This document shows positions 6,942-13,291 of a stretch of 40,810 bases of DNA, piece after piece. This DNA comes from a virus: the IMG/VR virus record IMGVR_UViG_3300042303_000471, positions 1 through 40,810 of that record; one strand, given 5' to 3'. The stretch's first letter is position 1. Each line of letters begins with the position of its first letter. The position numbers and the translations under genes are program-made. The notes beneath the pieces are model-generated. The model did not search any database and was not told where the DNA came from. It was given only the letters and a program-made list of their open reading frames with translations.

Positions 6942-6966
6942 CCATAGGACCCCCAAGGGCTAAAAT
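6938..6966 (+). promoter_or_regulatory. Promoter upstream of csrA (TTGACC - 17 nt - TAAAAT)
   Basis: Near-consensus -35 TTGACC (6938-6943), 17-nt spacer and -10 TAAAAT (6961-6966), overlapping the stop of the previous gene. It resembles the promoter at 38261-38289: both start TTGACCAT and have GGGCTA across the -10 border. It gives csrA and the recombination genes their own transcript with a leader of over 100 bases. Confidence 0.75.
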
Positions 6967-7032
6967 GCTTGCAGGATGGGCATCGGCATGGACGGTCGTT
7001 GCACCTCGCCAGCATGGAGGCCGGCATTTACG

Positions 7033-7068
7033 AACGGCGGGCGTTGCACGGATGCAGCGTCCGCCGTT
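7033..7068 (+). promoter_or_regulatory. GGA-loop hairpin in the csrA leader (candidate CsrA site)
   Basis: A 15-bp stem (13 Watson-Crick pairs and two G-U pairs) closes a 6-base loop reading ACGGAT. CsrA proteins prefer a GGA in a hairpin loop within A-N-GGA, which this loop gives exactly. It lies in the leader between the promoter and csrA, so autoregulation or CsrA sequestration is plausible. It could also be an attenuator, but no T run follows. Confidence 0.55.
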
Positions 7069-7267
7069 TGTCTTGCATAGGAGTTTCGTCATGGGCCATG
7101 GGCCTTCTGATCCGAGCATTTGGGACCGACTTGAAGGCATCTCGACCCCGAACGTGATCGTTCGCGGCGAAGCAGTTGACCGAGGAAGGCATCTTGAAAG
7201 AGTTGCCGGAAAACAAGACGGCGTCGTGCAGCGCATGCCCGACGCTCTCAAGAACAGGGAGTTACCG

Positions 7268-7468
7268 ATGTTGGTTGTAACCAGAAAGGAAGGGCAGTCC
7301 ATCACTATCGCGAGCCTGCTGGTCAGGATCACGGTCGTGAGCCTCAGAGGAGGGGCTGTCAGGATTGGTGTCGAGGGTCCCGAGGGACACAGGGTTCTTC
7401 GGTCGGAGCTTCTCGAAATTGATGGAGCCGATGCTTCGCATGACCCCAAGAAGGGAAGGTTGAATTGA
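7268..7468 (+). CDS. csrA: CsrA-family RNA-binding translational regulator
   Basis: 66 residues; a full-length CsrA/RsmA fold. It begins M-L-V-V-T-R-K-E-G-Q-S, has the V-R-I-G-V strand at 31-35 and the R-V-L-R-S-E-L-L end. Arg6 and Arg45 correspond to the RNA-contacting arginines of CsrA. The family binds GGA motifs in mRNA leaders as a dimer. GGGAG lies 5 bases before this ATG. An in-frame ATG at 7091, behind AGGAG, would add 59 unrelated residues; the canonical family begins at 7268. The stop overlaps the TTG start of the exonuclease, tying it to the recombination operon. The extension could be a real longer form. Confidence 0.88.
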   Translation: MLVVTRKEGQSITIASLLVRITVVSLRGGAVRIGVEGPEGHRVLRSELLEIDGADASHDPKKGRLN

Positions 7469-8382
7469 GCGCTTTGAATGGTGAGCTTCTCACGCCGGCA
7501 CAGATGAAGGCGCGAGCGAAGTGGCTTGAGGAGAGGAAGTCTGGCCTCGGCGGCTCGGACGCTGCCGCAGCCATCGGCGTTGATCCGTACCGTGACCCTC
7601 TTGCCCTGTGGGGCGAGAAGGTTGGTCTGATCGAGGCCGATGACCTCTCTGCAAACGAGGTTGTCGAGTCCGGCAACGCGCTGGAGAAGGCAATCGGTGA
7701 GTGGTATGGCAAGAAGTCTGGCCGGAAGGTGAAGGCAGGCAAGCCTTTCACCATCCTTCGCCACGCGGAACTGCCGTGGATGTTCGCAAGCCTCGACGCT
7801 ACCCAGGTCGTGGATGGCGAGCGGTCAGTGGTTCAGATCAAGAACACCTCGTTCGATGCCGACGCATGGGAGGAAGCCCTGCCGGCTCACTACGAGGTTC
7901 AGTTGGCTCACGAAATGATCGTGGCGGGAGTCACGCACGGCTCGCTGGTCGCCCTCCATAGGGGCCAGAGGCTTCGCGTGTACGACCGGAAGCTCGACCC
8001 TGACTTTGCGTCGATGCTGGTCAAGGCCGAGCGTGAGTTTTGGGAGAACGTGACGAGTCAGACTGCCCCGGCACCTGGGCCAAACAGCGCCGAGGCAGTG
8101 AAGTCTCTGTTTCCGAGAGCCGAGATCTCCGACATCATCGCACTGCCACCAGAGGCCGATGACCTCGACGCTGAGTTGCAGTCGCTGAAGGAGCAGATGA
8201 AGGCTCTCGGAGCTAGGGCCGAAGAGATCGAGTCGCAGATCAAGTACTGGATCGGTAGTCGCGAAGGCGGCATGACCCAGCAGGGCATCCGCTTCAATTG
8301 GAAGGGTTCGGTTTCACACTACGAGGCGAAAGAGGCGAGAGACGTCTACGTTCGCCGCTTCACTAGGAGCAAGGGCAAATGA
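7465..8382 (+). CDS. YqaJ/lambda-exonuclease-type recombinase nuclease
   Basis: 305 residues, from a TTG overlapping the csrA stop, with GGGAAGG upstream. The N-terminal signature is G-L-G-G-S-D-A-A-A-A-I-G (27-38), then E-x-G-N-A-L-E (about 68-74), then L-D-A-T (110-113) and V-V-Q-I-K-N (122-127). The metal-site residues would be Asp111, position 124 and Lys126; position 124 is Gln where the family usually has Glu. The C-terminus is a coiled-coil-like helix (about 225-260). It should resect double-stranded ends for the RecT annealase encoded next to it. Confidence 0.85.
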   Translation: MSALNGELLTPAQMKARAKWLEERKSGLGGSDAAAAIGVDPYRDPLALWGEKVGLIEADDLSANEVVESGNALEKAIGEWYGKKSGRKVKAGKPFTILRHAELPWMFASLDATQVVDGERSVVQIKNTSFDADAWEEALPAHYEVQLAHEMIVAGVTHGSLVALHRGQRLRVYDRKLDPDFASMLVKAEREFWENVTSQTAPAPGPNSAEAVKSLFPRAEISDIIALPPEADDLDAELQSLKEQMKALGARAEEIESQIKYWIGSREGGMTQQGIRFNWKGSVSHYEAKEARDVYVRRFTRSKGK

Positions 8383-9278
8383 GTACCGGCAAGACGCTGA
8401 GCGTTCGTGAGAAGGTCATGACCGTCCGCGGCATGATCGAGAAGATGAAGGATCAGATCACGCAGGCTCTGCCTCGGCACATGACTGCCGAGCGGATGAT
8501 CCGCGTGGTCAACACGGCGATCCAGAAGACGCCTTCGCTGCTCGACTGCGAGCCGAGGTCGCTGATGGGTGCGATCGTGCAGGCGAGCCAGCTTGGTCTG
8601 GAGCCTGACGGTGTGCTGGGGCATGCGTACCTGATTCCGTTCAACAACCGGAAGTCGGGGAAGCTGGAGTGCCAGTTCATGCCTGGCTACAAGGGTCTGA
8701 TCGAGTTGGCTCGACGGTCGAGCCAGATCAGCACGATCTACACCCATGTGGTGTACGAGAATGACGAGTGGGATTTCCAGTACGGTCTGGAGCAGAAGCT
8801 TTCCCACAAGCCCACCGATGGTGCACCGGGACTTCCGATTGCTGTCTACGCAGTCGCGAGGCTCCGTGACGGTGGCGTCCAGTTTGAATGGATGTGGAAG
8901 CGAGAGGTGGAGACGATTCGCCAGCAGTCGAAGGCTGGCGGCAGTGGCCCATGGGTCACGCACTGGGACGAGATGGCGAAGAAGACGGCGCTTCGCAGGC
9001 TGTGCAAGCTGCTGCCGACTTCGCCGGAACTGTCTCGGGCTGTGGCTCTGGACGAGCAGGCCGAGTCTTCCGTTCCGCAGGGTCTGTCGTTCCTGGCGTC
9101 GATGCCCGGCAGCCAGGGCAACGATGACGATGTGATCGAGGTGGAAGCGGATGCCGACGATGCTCCGGTTGCCATCGAAGACCAGAGGGGCGATGCCTAC
9201 GAGGCCCCGCCGGCTGGTGTTCAAGAGGCTGTCGCCTCGATGGAGCGTAGGGCTGGTCGCAAGCCGGCAAAGCAGTAA
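8379..9278 (+). CDS. recT: RecT-family single-strand annealing protein
   Basis: 299 residues starting in an ATGA overlap with the exonuclease. It shows the RecT core: L-P-R-H-M-T near residue 30, S-L-x-x-A-I-V-Q-A-S-Q-L-G-L-E-P (about 62-77), the Q-F-M-P-G-Y-K-G segment (about 96-105) and the D-E-M-A-K-K-T-A-L-R-R motif (about 195-207). The C-terminal 70 residues are acidic and low-complexity, as in many annealases that bind SSB or partners. With the preceding nuclease it forms a phage exonuclease-annealase pair. Confidence 0.92.
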   Translation: MSTGKTLSVREKVMTVRGMIEKMKDQITQALPRHMTAERMIRVVNTAIQKTPSLLDCEPRSLMGAIVQASQLGLEPDGVLGHAYLIPFNNRKSGKLECQFMPGYKGLIELARRSSQISTIYTHVVYENDEWDFQYGLEQKLSHKPTDGAPGLPIAVYAVARLRDGGVQFEWMWKREVETIRQQSKAGGSGPWVTHWDEMAKKTALRRLCKLLPTSPELSRAVALDEQAESSVPQGLSFLASMPGSQGNDDDVIEVEADADDAPVAIEDQRGDAYEAPPAGVQEAVASMERRAGRKPAKQ

Positions 9279-9294
9279 CGATTGATGACGGGGG

Positions 9295-9323
9295 CGGGGC
9301 CGGCGTGCGTTGCGCCGGCCCCG
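9295..9323 (+). terminator. Hairpin terminator after recT
   Basis: Perfect 11-bp stem CGGGGCCGGCG / CGCCGGCCCCG with a 7-base loop, followed by TCATGTTTTCC. It lies 16 bases after the recT stop and before the initiator gene, so it separates or attenuates the two transcripts. Confidence 0.65.
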
Positions 9324-9356
9324 TCATGTTTTCCACACCCAAGTAGGGACACGACA

Positions 9357-10307
9357 ATGAGAGCAAGGAATATCAAGCCGGCACTGTTTGCGAACGAGCT
9401 CCTGGCCGAGTGCGCCATCGACACGCGACTGCTGTTCATCGGATTGTGGTGCATCGCGGATCGCGAGGGGCGGCTCGAGGATCGACCAGCCAGGATCAAG
9501 GCACAGCTCTACCCGTACGATCAGGTCAATGTCGATGACGCTCTGGAGCAGTTGGCGGATCGAGGGTTCATCGTGCGGTACGAAGTCGAAGGCCAGAGCC
9601 TGATTCAGGTCGAGGGCTTCGCACGACACCAGAACCCGCACCATCGCGAGGCGGACTCCAAGCTGCCGCCAGCGCCAAGCCTAGGGAAAGGCGAGGCGAA
9701 GCCTAGGGCTGTACCAGGGAAAGCCCAAGGCGCGCCAGGGAAGGTTTCCAAGCCCTCCGCGCATGGGGGGGCGAAGGCAGGAAAGGCCCCGGCACCGACG
9801 TCGAAAGGCAAGGGAGGCGCGAAGGGTCAGAATCGCTCTGTAGCCCCTGAAAAACCCCAAGCCCAGGGCTCGCCTAGGGACCGCCCCAGGAAAGCCCTGC
9901 TGATTCCTGATTCCGGATTCCTGATCCCTGAAGAGAAAGAAGGGAAGGAGGAACAGGGGAAGGCCCCGCAGAAGGCCGCAGGAGCCACGCAGAAGCCCGA
10001 CCAGCCGGGAGAGGCATCGTCAGACCCAATGCCTGCCATCCCCTGCGAGAAAGGCACCTGGGCTCCCACAGCCGAGATGGTGGAGGAGTGGCGGAAGACG
10101 TTCCCTCACCTCGATGTGGTCGCACAGATCCGCATGGCCCGCCAGTGGTGCATCGATAACCCTGCCCGACGCAAGACGCAGAGGGGCTGCCGCAGCTTCA
10201 TCTTCAAGTGGCTCTCCAACAGCGACAAGGCTCCGTCGCCGCAGCAGGCCAAGCAACAAGGAAAGGGGCATAAGCAGGGGCATCACGTTCTGTTGGCCGG
10301 CGAGTGA
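9357..10307 (+). CDS. Phage replication initiator/organiser protein
   Basis: 316 residues. The N-terminal 95 residues match the winged-helix replisome organiser type: R-N-I-K-P at 4-8, L-L-F-I-G-L-W-C-I-A-D-R-E-G-R-L-E-D-R-P, then D-D-A-L-E-Q-L-A-D-R-G-F-I. A long G/K/P-rich linker (about 100-220) follows, then a C-terminal W-x5-P and R-x-F-I-F-K-W-L-S segment (about 225-290) like helicase-loader-binding ends. Start at 9357 with TAGGGA upstream. The linker DNA carries CCTAGGGAAAG motifs also found at the genome ends, so the origin may lie in this gene, as in lambda O. Confidence 0.8.
   Translation: MRARNIKPALFANELLAECAIDTRLLFIGLWCIADREGRLEDRPARIKAQLYPYDQVNVDDALEQLADRGFIVRYEVEGQSLIQVEGFARHQNPHHREADSKLPPAPSLGKGEAKPRAVPGKAQGAPGKVSKPSAHGGAKAGKAPAPTSKGKGGAKGQNRSVAPEKPQAQGSPRDRPRKALLIPDSGFLIPEEKEGKEEQGKAPQKAAGATQKPDQPGEASSDPMPAIPCEKGTWAPTAEMVEEWRKTFPHLDVVAQIRMARQWCIDNPARRKTQRGCRSFIFKWLSNSDKAPSPQQAKQQGKGHKQGHHVLLAGE
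9674..9960. other. Candidate replication origin within the initiator gene
   Basis: Inside the linker region, AAGCCTAGGGAAAG (near 9678) and AAGCCTAGGG (near 9702) are followed by CAGGGAAAG-like copies, GCCTAGGGA near 9884, then the direct repeats GATTCCTGATTCC and GGATTCCTGATCCC (about 9902-9930) and a purine-rich stretch. This arrangement of iterons followed by a possible melting region, inside the initiator gene, is as in lambdoid phages. Repetitive coding of a K/P/G linker could produce part of it by chance. Confidence 0.4.
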
Positions 10308-10341
10308 TTGACAGGATTACACCTCAAGAGGAGTATATGCC

Positions 10342-10959
10342 GTGAACACGAATGAGTTCAATAGGTGGATGAAGAAGCATCAGGACGCCTTCCCGGCGTG
10401 TGCCACGTGGGCATCGAACGCTCCTGCGGCACAGGACACTCTCAAGATATGGAGGGAGGTTCTCGCCAACATCGACGTAGACATGGCCGTCGACGCCACG
10501 ATGCGGATGGTGAAGGGCATCGAGCCACTCGTCCAGTTCTCCAACTGGCACGACACGCCGAGGTTCGTCATCGAACACGTGAAGGCAATCGAGAGGGAGA
10601 CAAAGGCCAAGCGGCCAACCTACATCGAGCCTGTCACGGAGGTATTCCGGTGCAAGGAGTGCCGCGACCTAGGCCTGATCTTCGTCTATCGCAGCGTCGA
10701 TGTGACGGCGATCAGGGGAGGCACGTTCCGTGGCATCAGTGTCGGGAAGGCCGCCACGTGCTGCCTGTGCGATTTTGCCAAGAGGAGGTTCGCGCACATG
10801 ATCGAGAACGGCAGCATCATGCTGTTCAACTCGTTCAACCACGTGAAGCTCCCCCCGTGCGGGAAGTGCTGCACGGTCAAGTGGTTCGTGGATGATGTCG
10901 AGCGAATCAGGTCGGCGAACGTCAACAGCCCAGTGCCGTTGAGCGAATGGACTCCCTGA
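10342..10959 (+). CDS. Possible helicase loader with zinc-finger-like cysteines
   Basis: 205 residues from a GTG behind AAGAGGAG. The N-terminal 90 residues (F-N-R-W-M...W-R-E-V-L-A-N-I-D-V...N-W-H-D-T-P-R-F-V-I-E-H-V-K) recall the small helical domain of phage helicase loaders such as G39P. The second half has cysteine pairs at about 102-105 (C-K-E-C), 136-139 (C-C-L-C) and 173-177 (C-x2-C-C), enough for one or two zinc sites. Its position right after the initiator supports a loader role. The assignment is from context and pattern; no ATPase motif is seen. Confidence 0.5.
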   Translation: MNTNEFNRWMKKHQDAFPACATWASNAPAAQDTLKIWREVLANIDVDMAVDATMRMVKGIEPLVQFSNWHDTPRFVIEHVKAIERETKAKRPTYIEPVTEVFRCKECRDLGLIFVYRSVDVTAIRGGTFRGISVGKAATCCLCDFAKRRFAHMIENGSIMLFNSFNHVKLPPCGKCCTVKWFVDDVERIRSANVNSPVPLSEWTP

Positions 10960-10965
10960 CGATTT

Positions 10966-11043
10966 GGGTGCGGCCCGGAGTGGTGATGCCTGTGTCGCGC
11001 TGACGCATGGGCATCCGCTGAAAGCACTCCGGGCCGCACACCC
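10966..11043 (+). ncRNA. Long nested inverted-repeat element
   Basis: A 14-bp perfect outer stem (TGCGGCCCGGAGTG at 10969-10982 with 11025-11038) encloses an inner stem of GATGCC/GGCATC extended by six more pairs around a 5-base loop. The whole forms a long rod in a gap without a gene. It could be a structured RNA, a strong terminator, or a DNA site for packaging or recombination. The structure is seen in the sequence; the role is not known. Confidence 0.5.
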
Positions 11044-11118
11044 ATCGCAATCCCAAGGATTACTGCAATGGCCGCTACTAGCCCAAGGATCACCGAAGCC
11101 AGCCAGGAGAAACGAATC

Positions 11119-11307
11119 ATGGGGATCGAAAGATACGACCGCATGGAACTCAAGACCTACGACGACCTCGACGCCTACGGTGCCGGATTCAAGGCCGGCA
11201 TGATCTGCACGCTCCTGTTCGTGTTCATCCTGGCTGGTGTTGCGGCCATCGCTCATGAAGTCGGAAGGAATGATCGTGGCCGATCAGAGAAAGCAGAAGC
11301 CGAGTGA
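11119..11307 (+). CDS. Small single-pass membrane protein
   Basis: 62 residues with CAGGAG upstream of the ATG. A charged N-terminus (about 25 residues) precedes one hydrophobic segment, about residues 28-45, and a charged C-terminal tail of about 15 residues. Its place among replication genes rather than lysis genes suggests a membrane tether or a superinfection/host-interaction protein. No family is recognised. Confidence 0.6.
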   Translation: MGIERYDRMELKTYDDLDAYGAGFKAGMICTLLFVFILAGVAAIAHEVGRNDRGRSEKAEAE

Positions 11308-11333
11308 CCAAGCCCTCAACCAAGAAAGAAGCC

Positions 11334-12056
11334 ATGAACACCAAAGAGCAACCCGTGCCGCTCCACAGAGACATTCCGGGGATCGTCCGACGAATGCAGG
11401 ATCGGCTGAACGCATTCGCTGAGTGCCTGCTGGGCCTGAACGGCAGGATGAACGAGATCGAGCAGTCAGTGCCACCTCGAGGCCGCATGATCGGATCGAG
11501 AAGGATCACGCTTGAGATCAGGGGCCTGGCCGGTGAGCCAACAGACGAGCAGTGGAGCCTTGCCATCACGCAGGCGGGGATGATGGACGATAAAGAGCCG
11601 ACGTACGTGAAGGTACTGACCGACACTGCAACACCTCCACTCGATGAACGCGACCTGCGGTACGAGTTCGTTCGCCAGACAGCGATGATGAGCGACCGCA
11701 TCAAGCACTTGGAGTACCAGCTCCAGATTGAGCGAGCAAAGCCGAGCTTTGACTCCTACAAGGCGTGGGCGCTGTCGAGGATCAACGGGCTGGAGGAGTC
11801 ATCGAAGTCTCTCCGCGTTGGACTAGAGCGCATGCGGCGTCGATTTGAGAGGATGCGAGTGAGGGCGATTGGACGCATCCCTGGCTTGTCGGCTGCGGAG
11901 ATGTGCGCTTTGGAGAGAGGCGTGGAAATCTACAGAGAGGCCGCCGAGACGTTCCGCAAGCAGGGCAACAAGCCTGCCGAGGTGCAGATGTATGTGGACC
12001 GGTCAGCGTTTGAGTGCTTGCTTGAGAAGAACAGGAAAGGAGGCATGCGTGAGTGA
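11334..12056 (+). CDS. Hypothetical helical/coiled-coil protein
   Basis: 240 residues from the ATG at 11334, preceded by CCAAGAAAGA. A GTG at 11304 overlapping the previous stop is an alternative. The protein is largely helical, with likely coiled coil around residues 120-180, where many Arg, Glu and Leu alternate. The stop overlaps the next gene's GTG. No domain recognised. Confidence 0.55.
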   Translation: MNTKEQPVPLHRDIPGIVRRMQDRLNAFAECLLGLNGRMNEIEQSVPPRGRMIGSRRITLEIRGLAGEPTDEQWSLAITQAGMMDDKEPTYVKVLTDTATPPLDERDLRYEFVRQTAMMSDRIKHLEYQLQIERAKPSFDSYKAWALSRINGLEESSKSLRVGLERMRRRFERMRVRAIGRIPGLSAAEMCALERGVEIYREAAETFRKQGNKPAEVQMYVDRSAFECLLEKNRKGGMRE

Positions 12057-12417
12057 GCCAATCGACATCGATGATCTCCATCGCGTCGGCGTGAAGGTCC
12101 GCGAGTTGACCGCCGACAACTGGCTGGCTGATATGGTCGAGCTTGCGTGCGCCGAGATCACCCGGCTCCGCGAGCAGGACGAGTGGACTCCAGTGCTTGG
12201 AGGGCATCCACGCAACGGGCAGAACGTGCTGGCCTGCTACGTAGACTCTCTGGGAGACGAAGACGTTGCCGAGCTCGTATTCTTCAGCAGCAACAGCGAT
12301 TGGTTTTTCGTCTGGCCGGACGGACAAGCCCAGCATGGCGTCACGCACTGGAAGGCGATGCCCATCGGCGCGAGAGAGGCACTGAAAAGAAAGGATGCAG
12401 GCGATGCAGTTGCTTGA
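12049..12417 (+). CDS. DUF551-like protein
   Basis: 122 residues from a GTG that sits 5 bases after GGAGG and overlaps the previous gene by 8 bases. The C-terminal half has the outline W-T-P-V-L...G-Q-N-V-L-A-C-Y...V-T-H-W-K-A-M-P, which matches the DUF551 pattern common in phages (a W..P, V-L-V and T-H-W-x-P-L-P). Function of that family is unknown. Confidence 0.6.
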   Translation: MSEPIDIDDLHRVGVKVRELTADNWLADMVELACAEITRLREQDEWTPVLGGHPRNGQNVLACYVDSLGDEDVAELVFFSSNSDWFFVWPDGQAQHGVTHWKAMPIGAREALKRKDAGDAVA

Positions 12418-12640
12418 GATCAAAGGCGGGCCGTTTGACGGAGCGTATGAAGCCTTCCGTGGCTTCCGATGCATGACCGCATTCGTGAAGTCTGGAAAGG
12501 GCAAGGGAAATCGAAAGCTCGTAGCCCACTGCTATGACTTCGTTGGCTCTCTCGAGCCGGACGTCACCCGACAGATCGGAATCAGCGCCACTGGTCACTG
12601 GAAGTACGTAGGTGCCGACATCGTCAAGGAGGTTCGATGA
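12404..12640 (+). CDS. Small hypothetical phage protein
   Basis: 78 residues. The second in-frame ATG (12404) is chosen because GAAAGGA is 8 bases upstream, while the first ATG (12395) is inside that box. It begins with an E-I-K-G-G-P-F-D-G segment, a pattern frequent in short phage proteins of unknown function. Its stop overlaps the RusA start. Confidence 0.55.
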   Translation: MQLLEIKGGPFDGAYEAFRGFRCMTAFVKSGKGKGNRKLVAHCYDFVGSLEPDVTRQIGISATGHWKYVGADIVKEVR

Positions 12641-13179
12641 TCCCTGAAGACATTGAGTTCACGCTGCCATGGATGCCTGTGCCGCAGCCTCGCCCTCGCA
12701 TCTCAAACGCAGGGGGCTTTGCCAGGGGCTACACGCCGGCCAAGCATCCCGTCGTGGCATACAGGAAGGCGCTGATCGCAAAGGCAATCGCCACCGTGCC
12801 TCGCAAGGTATGGAGGGAGCGATTCAACGACAGGAAAATCGTGGTGTGCGTCTGGTGCTGCTTTGCCAGACCAAGCTCTCACTACGGTGCGAAGAAGCGA
12901 TTGAAGGAGAGCGCGCCCATCGTCCCAAGGCCTGACGTAGACAACCTTTTGAAGGCTGTCATGGACGCGCTGATGGGTGCCGCAACAGCGATGAAGCACG
13001 GGAAAGTGGACTCGATTCTCGACGATGACGTCAAGGTTGTGCGAGCCGATCCACGCAAGCGATACGTCTCTGATCGCGTTGGATCGCACGTCTACGTGCG
13101 CGTCTCCGCTTGCAGATCGCCGCGTGTTCGGCGCAGAATGACGACGCCGCTAAATAAGCAATCTAAGAAAAACCGCTGA
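12637..13179 (+). CDS. rusA: RusA-family Holliday junction resolvase
   Basis: 180 residues; ATGA overlap with the gene before. The hallmark P-R-P-D-V-D-N-L-L-K segment places catalytic residues at Asp100, Asp102 and Lys106, matching Asp70, Asp72 and Lys76 of E. coli RusA in spacing. The D-D-D at 129-131 supplies the third acid. RusA dimers cut four-way junctions, here likely to resolve branched replication products before packaging. The basic C-terminal tail (about 155-180) is longer than usual. Confidence 0.9.
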   Translation: MIPEDIEFTLPWMPVPQPRPRISNAGGFARGYTPAKHPVVAYRKALIAKAIATVPRKVWRERFNDRKIVVCVWCCFARPSSHYGAKKRLKESAPIVPRPDVDNLLKAVMDALMGAATAMKHGKVDSILDDDVKVVRADPRKRYVSDRVGSHVYVRVSACRSPRVRRRMTTPLNKQSKKNR

Positions 13180-13291
13180 GAGCACCTCCAGAAAAAGCCG
13201 CGACCAGGGTCCTTCCTGACCTCAAAACTTCCGGTCTCCCCAGCGAGCAACCTCCCCTAGTGACAGACTTTGTTTCCATGCGAGGAATCCG

